From positions 62,001 through 126,000 of the forward strand of contig NZ_QZEY01000014.1 in NCBI RefSeq assembly GCF_003594875.1: a stretch of 64,000 bases of DNA, written 5' to 3'. The DNA comes from Bailinhaonella thermotolerans (lineage in GTDB: Bacteria > Actinomycetota > Actinomycetes > Streptosporangiales > Streptosporangiaceae). The notes below the pieces were generated by a model. The model was not told the origin of the DNA and ran no database searches. It saw only the letters and a list, made by a program, of their open reading frames with translations. Below, in pieces: positions 19,126-30,056 of this stretch (positions within the stretch are counted from its first letter, which is position 1; each line of letters opens with the position of its first letter). A program made the translations under genes and the position numbers.

Positions 19126-19842
19126 CTAGCCGGTAACGAGCGTGGGCGGGCCCCAGCCGGACTTGACCGGCAGCGGCGGCATGTAGGCCGGGCCGGGCAG
19201 CAGCGACGGGCCGCCGGTCGTCGTGACCGCGCCGGCGGGGGCCGTTCCCGCGCCCGGCGACGTCGTGACGGTCTCCTGCGACGCCTTGCCCGCGCCCTGC
19301 GGCGCAGTGTCCCCGGCGGCGGGCGAGGACCCCCTGCCCGGTTCGGCGGCGGGCGCCCCCGCGGGCGACGTCGGGTCCGCGCCGTCGTCCTTCGCCGTCT
19401 CGCCGGGGGCGGAGGCGGACTCCTCCTGCGGGTCGCAGCGGACCGCCGGGCCCACCCACGCGCCGTCGATGTCGAAGTTGCCGGTGAACTGGACGGTCTT
19501 CCCCGGCGCGACACAGCGGTATCCCGAGCCGTCGGCGGCGCGGAGCCGGGTCGCGAACTGGGTGTGGTTGACGACCTTGCGCAGGGTCATCCGCACGGTG
19601 ATGACCGCCGAGCGGTTCCCGTTGACGCAGATCGTCCGCCTGTTGCTGGAGAGGCAGGCGCTGTTCCTGGGCACCCCGTCGATGTGGGTCACCGGGGTGT
19701 TGATCAGGCCCCGCCCCAGGTCCTTCAGGCTCGTCCACGGCGAGTCGCGGCGTGGATCCGCCCAGGCGGCCGGCGCCCCCGCGAGCGCCAGGACGGTCCC
19801 GCCGGCCAGGACCGCGCCGACGAAAGTCGATGTTCTGGGCAC
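19126..19842 (-). CDS. Secreted protein of unknown function
   Basis: 238 aa with a Sec signal peptide: hydrophobic stretch FVGAVLAGGTVLALAGA and a probable AWA-D cleavage near residue 29. The mature N-terminal half has four cysteines (SACLSS, TICVNG, YRCVAPG, VRCDP) spaced as two likely disulfides in a compact beta-rich domain (AVITVRMTLRKVVNHTQF, KTVQFTGNFDIDGAWVG). The C-terminal half is disordered, rich in Ala, Gly, Pro and Thr. No family was recognised. The GTG at 19842 follows GAGGGA closely. It stands alone, convergent with uvrB. Likely an extracellular or wall-associated protein. Confidence 0.75.
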   Translation of the reverse strand: MPRTSTFVGAVLAGGTVLALAGAPAAWADPRRDSPWTSLKDLGRGLINTPVTHIDGVPRNSACLSSNRRTICVNGNRSAVITVRMTLRKVVNHTQFATRLRAADGSGYRCVAPGKTVQFTGNFDIDGAWVGPAVRCDPQEESASAPGETAKDDGADPTSPAGAPAAEPGRGSSPAAGDTAPQGAGKASQETVTTSPGAGTAPAGAVTTTGGPSLLPGPAYMPPLPVKSGWGPPTLVTG

Positions 19843-19977
19843 TTTCCCTCACTTCGCAATGTTGCTGGTCACGGCCTCGGCGACACGGTAGAACGCGCAC
19901 GGCGGCGGAATCGCGGCGCGCTTCCGGACATGACCGAATCCGGCCCGATTCGAGGGGGCCGGATGAGGCGGGCGACC

Positions 19978-20571
19978 TCAGCCGGCTCGGCCGGCCTGCC
20001 GGGCGCGCCGCCGCCGGACCCGGCGCACGGCCGGCCAGCCCAGCGCGGCCAGGGCGATCACGGCGACGATTACCAGGATCGGGGCGAAGACGGCGACGAG
20101 GCTGAGGCCCAGGGACCCGGCGTCCTCGGCGGTGCTGACGACCGGCGCGCCGACCCCGGCGGTGGTGGCGTTGACGACCGGGCGCGTGGACGCCTTGGCC
20201 AGGTGGACGAGCAGGGCGATCACGATGCCGGCCAGCCAGCTCGCCCAGGGGTTGTCGCGCATCCAGGCGGAGGCGTCGGCCTCGGCGGCGGCCGCCGTGG
20301 CGGTGAAGACGGCACCGCCCGAGGCGGGGCGGATCGCGGTCTGCACGATGTCGTTGACGTGATCGACCACCGGCACCTTGTCGAGCACGACCTCGGCGAG
20401 GAGCAGCACGGCGATGATCGCGAGGACCCAGCCGTTCGTCATCCAGGCGAACTCGTCCGGCGGGCGCACGGCGTCGGTGAAGCGGCCGAGCAGCCCCACC
20501 ACCAGCAGCGGGATATAGGCGTTGAGCCCGGCCGCCGTCGAGAGCCCGAGGCCGGTCAGCGTGGCGAGCAT
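19978..20571 (-). CDS. DUF4126 integral membrane protein
   Basis: 197-aa membrane protein of the DUF4126 family, recognised from the N-terminus GLGLSTAAGLNAYIPLLVVGLLGRF, followed by two further hydrophobic stretches (VLAIIAVLLLAEVVLDKVPVVDHVND and WLAGIVIALLVHLAKASTRP) and a final helix (LSLVAVFAPILVIVAVIALAALGW) before a strongly basic tail. The conserved Asp/Asn and Lys residues between helices hint at transport or ion conduction, but the family has no assigned role. The ATG at 20571 follows GGAGG by one to two bases, a tight spacing. Confidence 0.85.
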   Translation of the reverse strand: MLATLTGLGLSTAAGLNAYIPLLVVGLLGRFTDAVRPPDEFAWMTNGWVLAIIAVLLLAEVVLDKVPVVDHVNDIVQTAIRPASGGAVFTATAAAAEADASAWMRDNPWASWLAGIVIALLVHLAKASTRPVVNATTAGVGAPVVSTAEDAGSLGLSLVAVFAPILVIVAVIALAALGWPAVRRVRRRRARQAGRAG

Positions 20572-20635
20572 GCCTCCAGCATGCCCCTTGTGCCCGGCTC
20601 GATCCCGGAAGGCCGGGAGCGGTCCCGGCGCGGGG

Positions 20636-21763
20636 TCAGTCCCGGCCCAGCCCGGCCAGGCGGTCCACGGCCTCGCCGTACCGCTCCATCATCTCGTAGA
20701 CGACCTGGCGGGCGGGCTTGACGGAGTTCATCATGCCGACGACCTGCCCGACGAAGTAGTTGGCCAGGTCCCGGGCGCCCTCGCCCCCGGCCTCGGCCGC
20801 GGGCCCGATCCGGGCCATCGCCCCCTCGGCGACCAGCAGTTGCAGCGGCATCGGCAGCGAGCCGGGGCTGTCGGCGGACTCGTCCCACTCGCGCGTCCAG
20901 GCGGAGCGGAGCTGGCGGGCGGGCTTGCCGGTGCGCGAGCGCGAGCGCACGGTGTCGGAGGAGGAGGCCGCCAGCATCTTCGCCTTGACCGAGGGGAGCG
21001 TCTCGGCCTCCTCGGTGGTCAGCCACACCGACCCGCACCACACGCCCTGGGCGCCGAGCGCGAGCGCCGCCGCGACCTGCCGCCCGTCCGCGATCCCGCC
21101 CGCGGCCAGCACGGGCACGTCCCCGACCGCGTCCACCACCTGCGGCACCAGCACCATCGTGGAGATCTCCCCGGTGTGCCCGCCGGCCTCGGTGCCCTGC
21201 GCGACGATGACGTCGGCCCCGGCGGCCACCTGCCGCCGCGCGTGCTCGACGGTCCCGACCAGCGCCGCGACCGGCACCCCCGCCGCGCGCGCCCGCTCGA
21301 CCATCTCCGGGGGCGGCGGGCCCAGCGCGCTCGCGATCAGCCCGATCGGGTGCTGCAGCGCCACGTCGATCAGCGCGGTCGCCCCCGCCGCGGTCACCCG
21401 CCGCGCGGCGTCGTCCGCCTGCCGCGACAGCCCGGCCCCCAGCTCGCCGCCGCGGACGCCGTACCTCTCCAGGAGCCGCCCCACGAACTCCAGGTGCTCG
21501 TCCGGGATGAGCCGCAGCACGTCGTTCCCCGACACGCCCTCGGCGATCTTCCCGGGCACGAGCACGTCCACGCCGTACGGCCGGCCGCCCACCCGCTCGT
21601 CGATCCACCGCAGCTCGGTCTCCAGCTCCTCCGCCGAGTAGGCGATGGCCCCGAGCACCCCCATCCCGCCGGCGTTCGTCACCGCCGCGACGACGTCCCG
21701 GCAGTGGCTGAACGCGAAGACCGGGACCTCGATCCCCAGCCGCTCACAGATCTCCGTCCGCAT
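20636..21763 (-). CDS. Nitronate monooxygenase family flavoprotein
   Basis: FMN-dependent TIM-barrel enzyme of the nitronate monooxygenase (2-nitropropane dioxygenase) family, which oxidises alkyl nitronates such as propionate-3-nitronate. The 375-aa product has NAGGMGVLGAIAYS at the FMN/substrate loop near 30, IVAQGTEAGGHTGE (with the catalytic-type His) near 195, and VLAAGGIADGRQVAAALALGAQGVWCGS for phosphate binding near 225-255. The ATG at 21763 lies six bases after a TACCGT -10 element, so the mRNA may be leaderless. Neighbours do not suggest a pathway. In many actinobacteria related proteins have unknown substrates. Confidence 0.88.
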   Translation of the reverse strand: MRTEICERLGIEVPVFAFSHCRDVVAAVTNAGGMGVLGAIAYSAEELETELRWIDERVGGRPYGVDVLVPGKIAEGVSGNDVLRLIPDEHLEFVGRLLERYGVRGGELGAGLSRQADDAARRVTAAGATALIDVALQHPIGLIASALGPPPPEMVERARAAGVPVAALVGTVEHARRQVAAGADVIVAQGTEAGGHTGEISTMVLVPQVVDAVGDVPVLAAGGIADGRQVAAALALGAQGVWCGSVWLTTEEAETLPSVKAKMLAASSSDTVRSRSRTGKPARQLRSAWTREWDESADSPGSLPMPLQLLVAEGAMARIGPAAEAGGEGARDLANYFVGQVVGMMNSVKPARQVVYEMMERYGEAVDRLAGLGRD

Positions 21764-21769
21764 GCGAGG

Positions 21770-21775
21770 ACGGTA
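21770..21775 (-). promoter_or_regulatory. Leaderless -10 box of the nitronate monooxygenase gene
   Basis: TACCGT (minus strand) matches TAnnnT and is six bases before the ATG, the canonical leaderless arrangement. No strong -35 was visible. Confidence 0.45.
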
Positions 21776-21849
21776 ATCCCTAGAACCATGTTCGGTCCAG
21801 ATCCCGCCACCGCCCCGCGGCCCCGGGCCCCGCCCCCCGCGGCGTCCCG

Positions 21850-21995
21850 GCGGACGTACGGCGGGCGCGCCCCGGGACGCGAGCCGTACGGCACGGCGCG
21901 GCGGGAGCCGTACGGCGCGGGCACGGCGCGGCGGAAGCGCGGGGCCGCGGGGCCGCGGGCGCGGCCGAGGGCGTGCGGGGGCGCGAGCCGTACGG
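21850..21995. repeat. Spacer with four CCGTACGGC palindromes
   Basis: The 259-base gap before the hexapeptide acyltransferase contains four copies of (C/A)CGTACGGC with the flank GAGCC repeated three times. No gene was seen. It belongs to the same repeat family as the arrays at 26284, 45005 and 53240. Confidence 0.7.
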
Positions 21996-22022
21996 CGCGG
22001 ACGGCCCGGGAGGGGAGGCGGG

Positions 22023-24531
<2,509 letters not shown>

Positions 24532-24677
24532 TCCCCGCCGCTCTCCCGGCCCCGCGCCGGGGGAGCGGCACGGCCGCCCGCCCCGCCGTGACCCGGGGGG
24601 CGGGCGCGCGGCCGGTCCGGCGGTGCGATCATGGAACGGTCGGGCGTGAACGCGCGTACGAGGGGGACGGTGCAGGC

Positions 24678-25319
24678 ATGAGCGGTGCGGACGTCGGCGG
24701 GGAGCTCAAGGTGCAGGACGTGCCGGAGCGGTGGCCCGTGGAGGGCGGCCCCGAGGAGCACTTCGCCGGGCGCGTGATCAGCGTCCGCTCCGACCGGGTG
24801 GTCATGCCCGACGGGACGGTCGCCACCCGCGACTACGTCCGGCACCCCGGCTCGGTCGCGGCGATCGCGATCGACGACCAGGAGCGGGTGCTGCTGCTGC
24901 GGCAGTACCGCCACCCGGCCGGCTACCTGCTCTGGGAGGCCCCGGCGGGCATCCGCGACGTGGCGGGGGAGCCGCTGGCCGCGACCGCCGCCCGCGAGCT
25001 GGAGGAGGAGACCGGCTGGCGGGCCGCCACCTGGCACACCCTCGTGGACGTCTTCACCTCGCCCGGCATGAGCGACGAGCGCGTGCGCGTCTTCCTCGCG
25101 CGCGACCTCACCGAGATCCCGGCGGCCGAGCAGACCTACGTGCGGCGCAACGAGGAGATCGACATGCCCCTCGCGTGGGTGCCGCTGCGCGAGGCCGTGG
25201 CGCGGGTGTTCGCGGGCGACATCGCTAATTCGCTGGCGGTCATGGGTATCCTCGCGGCATACACCGCCTCGGCGGACGGTTTCACCTCGTTGAGAGCCGC
25301 CGACGCGCCCGAGCATTAG
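24678..25319 (+). CDS. Nudix hydrolase, ADP-ribose pyrophosphatase type
   Basis: Hydrolyses nucleoside diphosphate derivatives, most likely ADP-ribose. The 213-aa protein contains the Nudix box [20 protein letters not shown] followed by EEETGW (consensus REUxEExGU), with the preceding [16 protein letters not shown] typical of ADP-ribose pyrophosphatases. The ATG at 24678 follows a GAGGGGGACGG stretch. It is 10 bases from xerD; the nudix gene between pyrG and xerD is conserved in actinobacteria, including Mycobacterium tuberculosis (Rv1700). Confidence 0.92.
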   Translation: MSGADVGGELKVQDVPERWPVEGGPEEHFAGRVISVRSDRVVMPDGTVATRDYVRHPGSVAAIAIDDQERVLLLRQYRHPAGYLLWEAPAGIRDVAGEPLAATAARELEEETGWRAATWHTLVDVFTSPGMSDERVRVFLARDLTEIPAAEQTYVRRNEEIDMPLAWVPLREAVARVFAGDIANSLAVMGILAAYTASADGFTSLRAADAPEH

Positions 25320-25329
25320 GGGAGGCTCC

Positions 25330-26277
25330 GTGACCGTCGGCTCGACCGCCGCCGCGGCCGGGCTCGACGCCGCCGTCGGGCTCTACCTCGGGCACCTGGC
25401 GGTCGAACGCGGCCTGGCCGCCAACACCCTCGCCGCCTACCGCCGCGACCTGCGCCGCTACGTCGAGGATCTGATGCGGCGCGGCCGCCGTACCATCTCC
25501 GAGGTCACCGAGGGGGACGTGATCGCGTTCCTCGGGAGCCTGCGCGAGGGCGACGCCGAGCACGCGGCGCTGGGCGCCGTCTCGGCGGCCCGCGCGGTCT
25601 CGGCCGTCCGCGGGCTGCACCGGTTCGCCCTCCGCGAGGGCCTGGCCGAGCACGACCCGGCCCACCAGGTGCGGCCCCCGCAGCCGCCCCGGCGGTTACC
25701 CAAGGCGATCAGCGTCGAGGAGGTCGAGCGCCTGCTCGCCGTCGCGGGCCCGCCCGACTCGCCCCTCGGCCTGCGCGACCGCGCCCTGTTCGAGCTGCTG
25801 TACGGCACGGGCGCCCGCATCTCCGAGGCCGTCGGCCTGGCCGTGGACGACGTGGACTTCGAGGAGAACGTCGTCCGCCTCCACGGCAAGGGCGGCAAGG
25901 ACCGCGTCGTCCCCCTCGGCCGCTACGCCCGCGCCGCCCTGGAGGCGTACACCGTGCGCGCCCGGCCCCTGCTGGCCGCCCACGGCCGTGGCACCTCCGC
26001 CCTCTTCCTCAACGCCAGGGGCGGCCGGCTCACCCGGCAGGGCGCCTGGGACCTGCTGCGCGGCGCCGCCGAGCGCGCCGGGCTCCCCAGCGTCAGCCCC
26101 CACACGCTGCGCCACTCCTTCGCCACCCACCTCCTGGACGGCGGCGCCGACGTCCGCGTGGTCCAGGAGCTCCTGGGCCACGCCTCGGTGACCACCACCC
26201 AGGTCTACACCCTGGTCACGGTCGACAGGCTGCGGGAGGTCTACGCCGCCGCCCACCCCCGCGCCCTCGACCCCTGA
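25330..26277 (+). CDS. xerD: Site-specific tyrosine recombinase XerD
   Basis: Resolves chromosome dimers at dif together with XerC. The 315-aa product has the N-terminal SAM-like core-binding domain (about 12-105) and the catalytic domain with Arg163 (TGARISE), Lys187 (HGKGGKDR), His258 and Arg261 (HTLRHSF), His284 (LGHASV) and the nucleophile Tyr293. Length and gene order (pyrG-nudix-xerD-parA) are those of the housekeeping recombinase, not of a phage integrase. The GTG at 25330 follows GGGGAGG. Confidence 0.96.
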   Translation: MTVGSTAAAAGLDAAVGLYLGHLAVERGLAANTLAAYRRDLRRYVEDLMRRGRRTISEVTEGDVIAFLGSLREGDAEHAALGAVSAARAVSAVRGLHRFALREGLAEHDPAHQVRPPQPPRRLPKAISVEEVERLLAVAGPPDSPLGLRDRALFELLYGTGARISEAVGLAVDDVDFEENVVRLHGKGGKDRVVPLGRYARAALEAYTVRARPLLAAHGRGTSALFLNARGGRLTRQGAWDLLRGAAERAGLPSVSPHTLRHSFATHLLDGGADVRVVQELLGHASVTTTQVYTLVTVDRLREVYAAAHPRALDP

Positions 26278-26283
26278 CCGCCG

Positions 26284-26405
26284 CGGCGCGGGCCGTACGG
26301 CCGAGCGGGGATCGGGCGCGGGCCGTACGGCGGAGCGGAACCGGGCGCGGGCCGTACGGCGGAGCGGAACCAGGCACGGGCCGTACGGCCGAGCGGGGAA
26401 CGGGG
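26284..26405. repeat. Four-copy 29-30-bp tandem repeat between xerD and parA
   Basis: The unit GCGCGGGCCGTACGGC plus a GAGCGGAACCGG-like tail occurs four times, with GGCCGTACGG cores at 26291, 26321, 26350 and 26379. Units one and four have the variant GCCGAGCGGGGA, units two and three GCGGAGCGGAAC. The 302-base gap contains no gene. The array sits in front of a chromosome-partition ATPase gene, so a DNA-binding role is conceivable; no parS (TGTTTCACGTGAAACA) was found. Confidence 0.85.
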
Positions 26406-26486
26406 ACGAGCGATCTCGGGCGGGGAGGCGTGAGGGTGAGTAGTCTTCCCAATCGGGGCGTATCCGTGTAACGGCGGTGAGTCGCC

Positions 26487-26515
26487 TTGCCGAGGCCGTT
26501 GACAGACCCTAGTGT
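26487..26515 (+). promoter_or_regulatory. Candidate promoter of parA
   Basis: TTGCCG (26487-26492) and TAGTGT (26510-26515) are 17 bases apart, 64 bases before the GTG of parA. A nearby TTGACA (26499-26504) lacks a matching -10. Confidence 0.45.
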
Positions 26516-26579
26516 CCATGCGACGGCCGCCGTTCGCCTCGATCGCAGGGCCAGGGCCGTCAGGGAGGTAAAGCAGCCG

Positions 26580-27527
26580 GTGACTGGGACTACCGAAACG
26601 TCCGCCGGGGGGACGGCCCCCGGTGGCCCCGTCAACCCCTGGGGCGACAGCAGGACCGCGTCGTCGGTCCCCAGCGCGGAGCTCGGTCCCACCGGGCGGC
26701 CTCGCCCGCACTTCCCCGATCCGCGCCCGGTGACCGAGCACGGCCCCGCCCGGGTCGTCGCCATGGTGAACCAGAAGGGCGGCGTCGGCAAGACCACGAC
26801 CACGATCAACCTGGGCGCGGCGCTGGCCGAGCAGGGGCGGCGCGTGCTGCTCGTGGACTTCGACCCGCAGGGCGCCCTGTCGGTCGGCCTGGGGATCAAC
26901 CCGCTCCAGCTCGACCTGACGGTCTACAACCTGCTCATGGAGCGCGGGGTCACCCCGCACGAGGTCCTGCTGAAGACCGGCGTCGACGACATGGACCTGC
27001 TCCCCAGCAACATCGACCTGTCCGCGGCCGAGGTCCAGCTCGTCACCGAGGTAGCCCGCGAGCAGGTGCTCGGCCGCGTGATCGCGCCGCTCCTGCCCGA
27101 CTACGACATCTGCCTGATCGACTGCCAGCCCTCCCTGGGCCTGCTCACGATCAACGCCCTCACCGCCGCCCACGGCGTCGTGGTGCCGCTGGAGTGCGAG
27201 TTCTTCGCCCTGCGCGGCGTCGCCCTGCTCATGGACACCATCCTCAAGGTCCAGGAGCGCCTCAACCACGACCTGGAGATCGAGGGCCTGCTGGCGACGA
27301 TGTACGACGCCCGCACCCTCCACGGCCGCGAGGTCCTGGCCCGCGTCGTCGAGGCCTTCGGCGACAAGGTCTTCCACACGGTCATCAACCGCACCGTCCG
27401 CTTCCCGGACGCCACGGTGGCCGGCGAGCCCATCACCAGCTTCGACTCCTCCTCCCTCGGCGCCAACGCCTACCGGGAGCTCGCCCGCGAGGTCCTCGCC
27501 CGCTGGGAGACCCCGGCCCACGCCTGA
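26580..27527 (+). CDS. parA: ParA/Soj-type ATPase
   Basis: Deviant Walker A ATPase of the ParA family, 315 aa. After a disordered N-terminal 60 residues comes VVAMVNQKGGVGKTTTTINLGAALAEQGRRVLLVDFDPQG (deviant Walker A KGGVGKTT and Walker A'), then ICLIDCQPSLGLLTINAL (Walker B) and the conserved VVPLECEFFALRGVALLMDTI. This is the scpAB-linked ParA paralogue of actinobacteria (Rv1708-like), not the parAB pair near the origin: no parB follows. Normally scpA is next; here a regulator and an exporter intervene. The GTG at 26580 has AGGGAGG twelve bases upstream. Confidence 0.92.
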   Translation: MTGTTETSAGGTAPGGPVNPWGDSRTASSVPSAELGPTGRPRPHFPDPRPVTEHGPARVVAMVNQKGGVGKTTTTINLGAALAEQGRRVLLVDFDPQGALSVGLGINPLQLDLTVYNLLMERGVTPHEVLLKTGVDDMDLLPSNIDLSAAEVQLVTEVAREQVLGRVIAPLLPDYDICLIDCQPSLGLLTINALTAAHGVVVPLECEFFALRGVALLMDTILKVQERLNHDLEIEGLLATMYDARTLHGREVLARVVEAFGDKVFHTVINRTVRFPDATVAGEPITSFDSSSLGANAYRELAREVLARWETPAHA

Positions 27528-27709
27528 CCGCCGCCCCGCGCTGCCCCGCCTCGCCCCGGGCCGCCTCGCCCCGGGCCGCCTCGCAGCGCGGTCCGCGCCC
27601 ACCTCAGGCGGCCCCGGCTCGCCGGGCTCTCCGGCTCTCCGGTGCCGGTGGGGCGGGGGCGTGGCGTGCGTTGCCTCGGGCCCGTGGCCCGGTGACGACG
27701 CCGGATCCC

Positions 27710-28339
27710 TCAGCCGTCCCCCGGGCTCGCGGGGGCGGACGGGCGGGCGCGGACGCGGGGCCTGTCGCCCCGGGTGCCGTGGATGTGCAGGATCTCGACC
27801 GGGTGGTCGCCGGCGGGGCCGAACCAGTGGGGCTCCGCCGTGTCGAACTCGGCCACCTCGCCCGGGCGCAGGGTGAGCTCGCGGTCTCCCAGCACGAGCA
27901 GTAGCTCCCCGGCCAGCACGAACAGCCACTCGTAGCCGGGATGGGCGACCACGCGGCGTGGGCACGGGGCGATGACCTGTTTGAACACCTGAAGGCGGCC
28001 CGGGTACCGGGTCAGCGGGATCACCACCGTTCCGTCCCGGTTCCGGTTGCGGCGCCGGAGCGGGCGCAGGTGCACGCGGGGGTCGCCGGTGGCGGGGGCG
28101 GCGATGAGCCGGTCGAGGGCGACCCCATGGGCCCGGGCGAGGGGGATCAGCAGCTCCAGGGCCGGGCGGCGCTTCCCGGACTCCAGGCGGGACAGGATGC
28201 TGATCGAGATGCCGGTCTCGGCCGACAGCGCCTCCAGCGTCAGCCCGCGCGCCCGCCGGAGCGCCCGCAGCCGCGGGCCGATCTCGCCGATCAGCCGCTC
28301 CAGCTCGGCGCCGGCGCCCGGCTCGTCTTTTGCGGTCAT
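27710..28339 (-). CDS. XRE-family regulator with C-terminal cupin
   Basis: 209-aa transcription factor with a helix-turn-helix (about 22-78, LRALRRARGLTLEALSAETG and ISISILSRLESGKRRPALEL) and a cupin_2 sensor barrel (about 118-190, HPGYEWLFVLAGELLLVLGDRELTLRPGEV). Such XRE-cupin proteins usually repress a neighbouring exporter or catabolic gene and release on ligand binding. It is divergent from the MFS transporter, 118 bases away. A perfect inverted repeat TTTTGCG-n5-CGCAAAA overlaps its own start codon (28328-28346), a good autoregulatory operator. Start ATG 28339 with AGAGGTAGG upstream. Confidence 0.92.
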   Translation of the reverse strand: MTAKDEPGAGAELERLIGEIGPRLRALRRARGLTLEALSAETGISISILSRLESGKRRPALELLIPLARAHGVALDRLIAAPATGDPRVHLRPLRRRNRNRDGTVVIPLTRYPGRLQVFKQVIAPCPRRVVAHPGYEWLFVLAGELLLVLGDRELTLRPGEVAEFDTAEPHWFGPAGDHPVEILHIHGTRGDRPRVRARPSAPASPGDG

Positions 28340-28346
28340 CGCAAAA
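28328..28346. promoter_or_regulatory. Inverted-repeat operator TTTTGCG-N5-CGCAAAA
   Basis: A perfect 7-bp dyad centred on the ATG of the XRE-cupin gene, in an otherwise AT-poor region. Position and symmetry fit binding by the dimeric XRE regulator, giving autorepression; control of the divergent MFS gene would need a second site or DNA-wide effects, as that start is 112 bases away. Confidence 0.55.
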
Positions 28347-28457
28347 AACCTACCTCTCCGCGTCGCGCGGCCCGAGATTGGTCCTCCCGGCCGGGACCGA
28401 TCCCGATTCCCGCAGCCCCCGGCGGCGCCGGGTCGCCGAGCCCCTCGGAGGAGAGAC

Positions 28458-30056
28458 ATGGAGATGCGATCCGGCGCGCCCAGGCGCTGGGCGGTGCTGG
28501 CGGTCTGCTGCCTGAGCCTGTTCCTGGTCGGCCTGGACACGACGATCGTGAACGTCGCCCTGCCCGCCGTCGGCGCCGGCCTGGACGTGGGGACCCGCGG
28601 CCTGGAGTGGGCCGTGGACGCGTACACGCTGGTCCTGGCCGGCCTGCTCGTCTCCGCCGGGGCGCTGGCGGACCGGTTCGGCCGCCGCCGGGTGTTCCGG
28701 CTGGGGATGGCCGTGTTCGCGGCCGGGTCCGTGGCCTGCGCCCTCGCGCCGTCCATCGGCGTGCTGGTCGCGGCCCGCGTGGTGCAGGGCGTCGGCGGGT
28801 CGATGCTCAGCCCGGTGGCCCTCGCGATCGTCGTCAACGTGATCACCGAGCCGAGGGAGCGGGCCCGCGCCATCGGCGTGTGGGCGGCCGTCTTCGGCGT
28901 CAGCATGGCCGTGGGGCCCCTCGCGGGCGGCGCGCTCATCACGGCGTTCGGCTGGCGGGCCGTCTTCTGGGTCAACGTGCCGGTGATCGTCGTGGCCCTG
29001 GCCCTGACGGCGATCGTCGTCCCGGAGTCCCGCGCGGAACGGCCTCGCCGCCTCGACGTCCCGGGACAGGTGCTGATGACCGTCGTGGTCGGCGGCGCGG
29101 TCGCCGTACTGATCGAGGGCCCGCACCTCGGCTGGGCCTCGCCGGTGGTGGTCGCCGGGTGCGTCGTCGTGGCCGCCGCGGTGGCCGCGCTCGCGCGGGT
29201 CGAGTCGCGGCGGGCCGAGCCGCTGGTGGACCCGGGGCTGTTCCGCCGCCCGCCGTTCACCGCCGCGGTCGTGAGCGCCGTCGCGGTGTTCGTCGCGCTC
29301 AGCGCGACCCTGCTGCTCAGCACCTTCCACCTCCAGGCCGGGCGCGGCCTCGGCCCCCTCTCCGCCGGCCTGGTCACGCTCCCGATGGCCCTGGCCGCGA
29401 CCGTGTGCGCGCCGGTCTCCGGGATGCTCGTCGGCCGGTACGGCGCCCGCCCGCCGCTCCTGCTCGCCGGGGCCCTCCTCACGGCGGGCGGCCTCGCCCT
29501 CACGCTGAGCGGCGGCCACCCGGACGTGCGGGCGCACGCCGCAGCCTTGCTGCTCGTCGGCGCCGGCTTCGGCTTCGCCAACGCCCCCATCACCAACGCC
29601 GCCGTCAGCGGTCTCCCGCCCGCCAGGGCCGGAGTCGCCGGCGGCATCGCCTCCAGCGCCCGGCAGCTCGGCTCCGCCCTCGGCGTCGCCGTCGCCGGCG
29701 GCCTGGTCGGCGACACCCTCCCGGCGGACCTGTCCCAGGCGTCCCGCCCCGGCTGGCTCCTCGTCACCGCCTGCGGCCTCCTCGTCCTCCTCCTCACCCC
29801 CGCCGCCCCGTCCTCCGCCACCCCCCGCCAAGCCCTCCCCGCACGACGAGAACCCGGCCCGGACCCCGGCGAGGACCACGCCGTGACTCCCGAGTGCACC
29901 GCGCGGTGGCTCCCGGTGAGGATCACGGCCGGGGGAGGGGTCCGCGCTCCGGGGCGTGGGGAACCCCGGCCGGTGGGGGCGGCGCGGCGCGGATGGCCGC
30001 GGGGTGGCGCGGCGCGGATGGTCGGGGGAGAGGCGGCGAGCGGGGAGAATGGGAGC
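28458..30056 (+). CDS. MFS drug exporter (DHA2, 14-TM), frame open into scpA
   Basis: Proton-coupled efflux pump of the EmrB/QacA type. The sequence from ATG 28458 (after GGAGGAGAG) has fourteen hydrophobic segments to about residue 446, motif A ADRFGRRRV, WAVDAYTLVLAGLLVSAG in TM2 and VVQGVGGSMLSPVALAIV in TM4. After the last helix the frame continues through about 85 residues of non-protein-like composition and reaches scpA without any stop, so as written the ORF is 28458-30869 (803 codons). In the +1 frame TGA codons occur at 29884 and 29917, where a normal protein of about 475 aa would end. Thus either a single-base indel near 29800-29884 (mutation or sequencing error) or a true fusion. 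The end given here is the base before scpA. Confidence 0.8.

Noticed and set aside
25330-26277. Phage or island integrase
   Set aside because: Length, motifs and the pyrG-nudix-xerD-parA order identify it as the housekeeping XerD; no att-site repeats or tRNA flank it.
26284-26579. parS-like site for the ParA/ParB system
   Set aside because: The actinobacterial parS TGTTTCACGTGAAACA or close variants were not found; the repeats there are of the GTACGG family.
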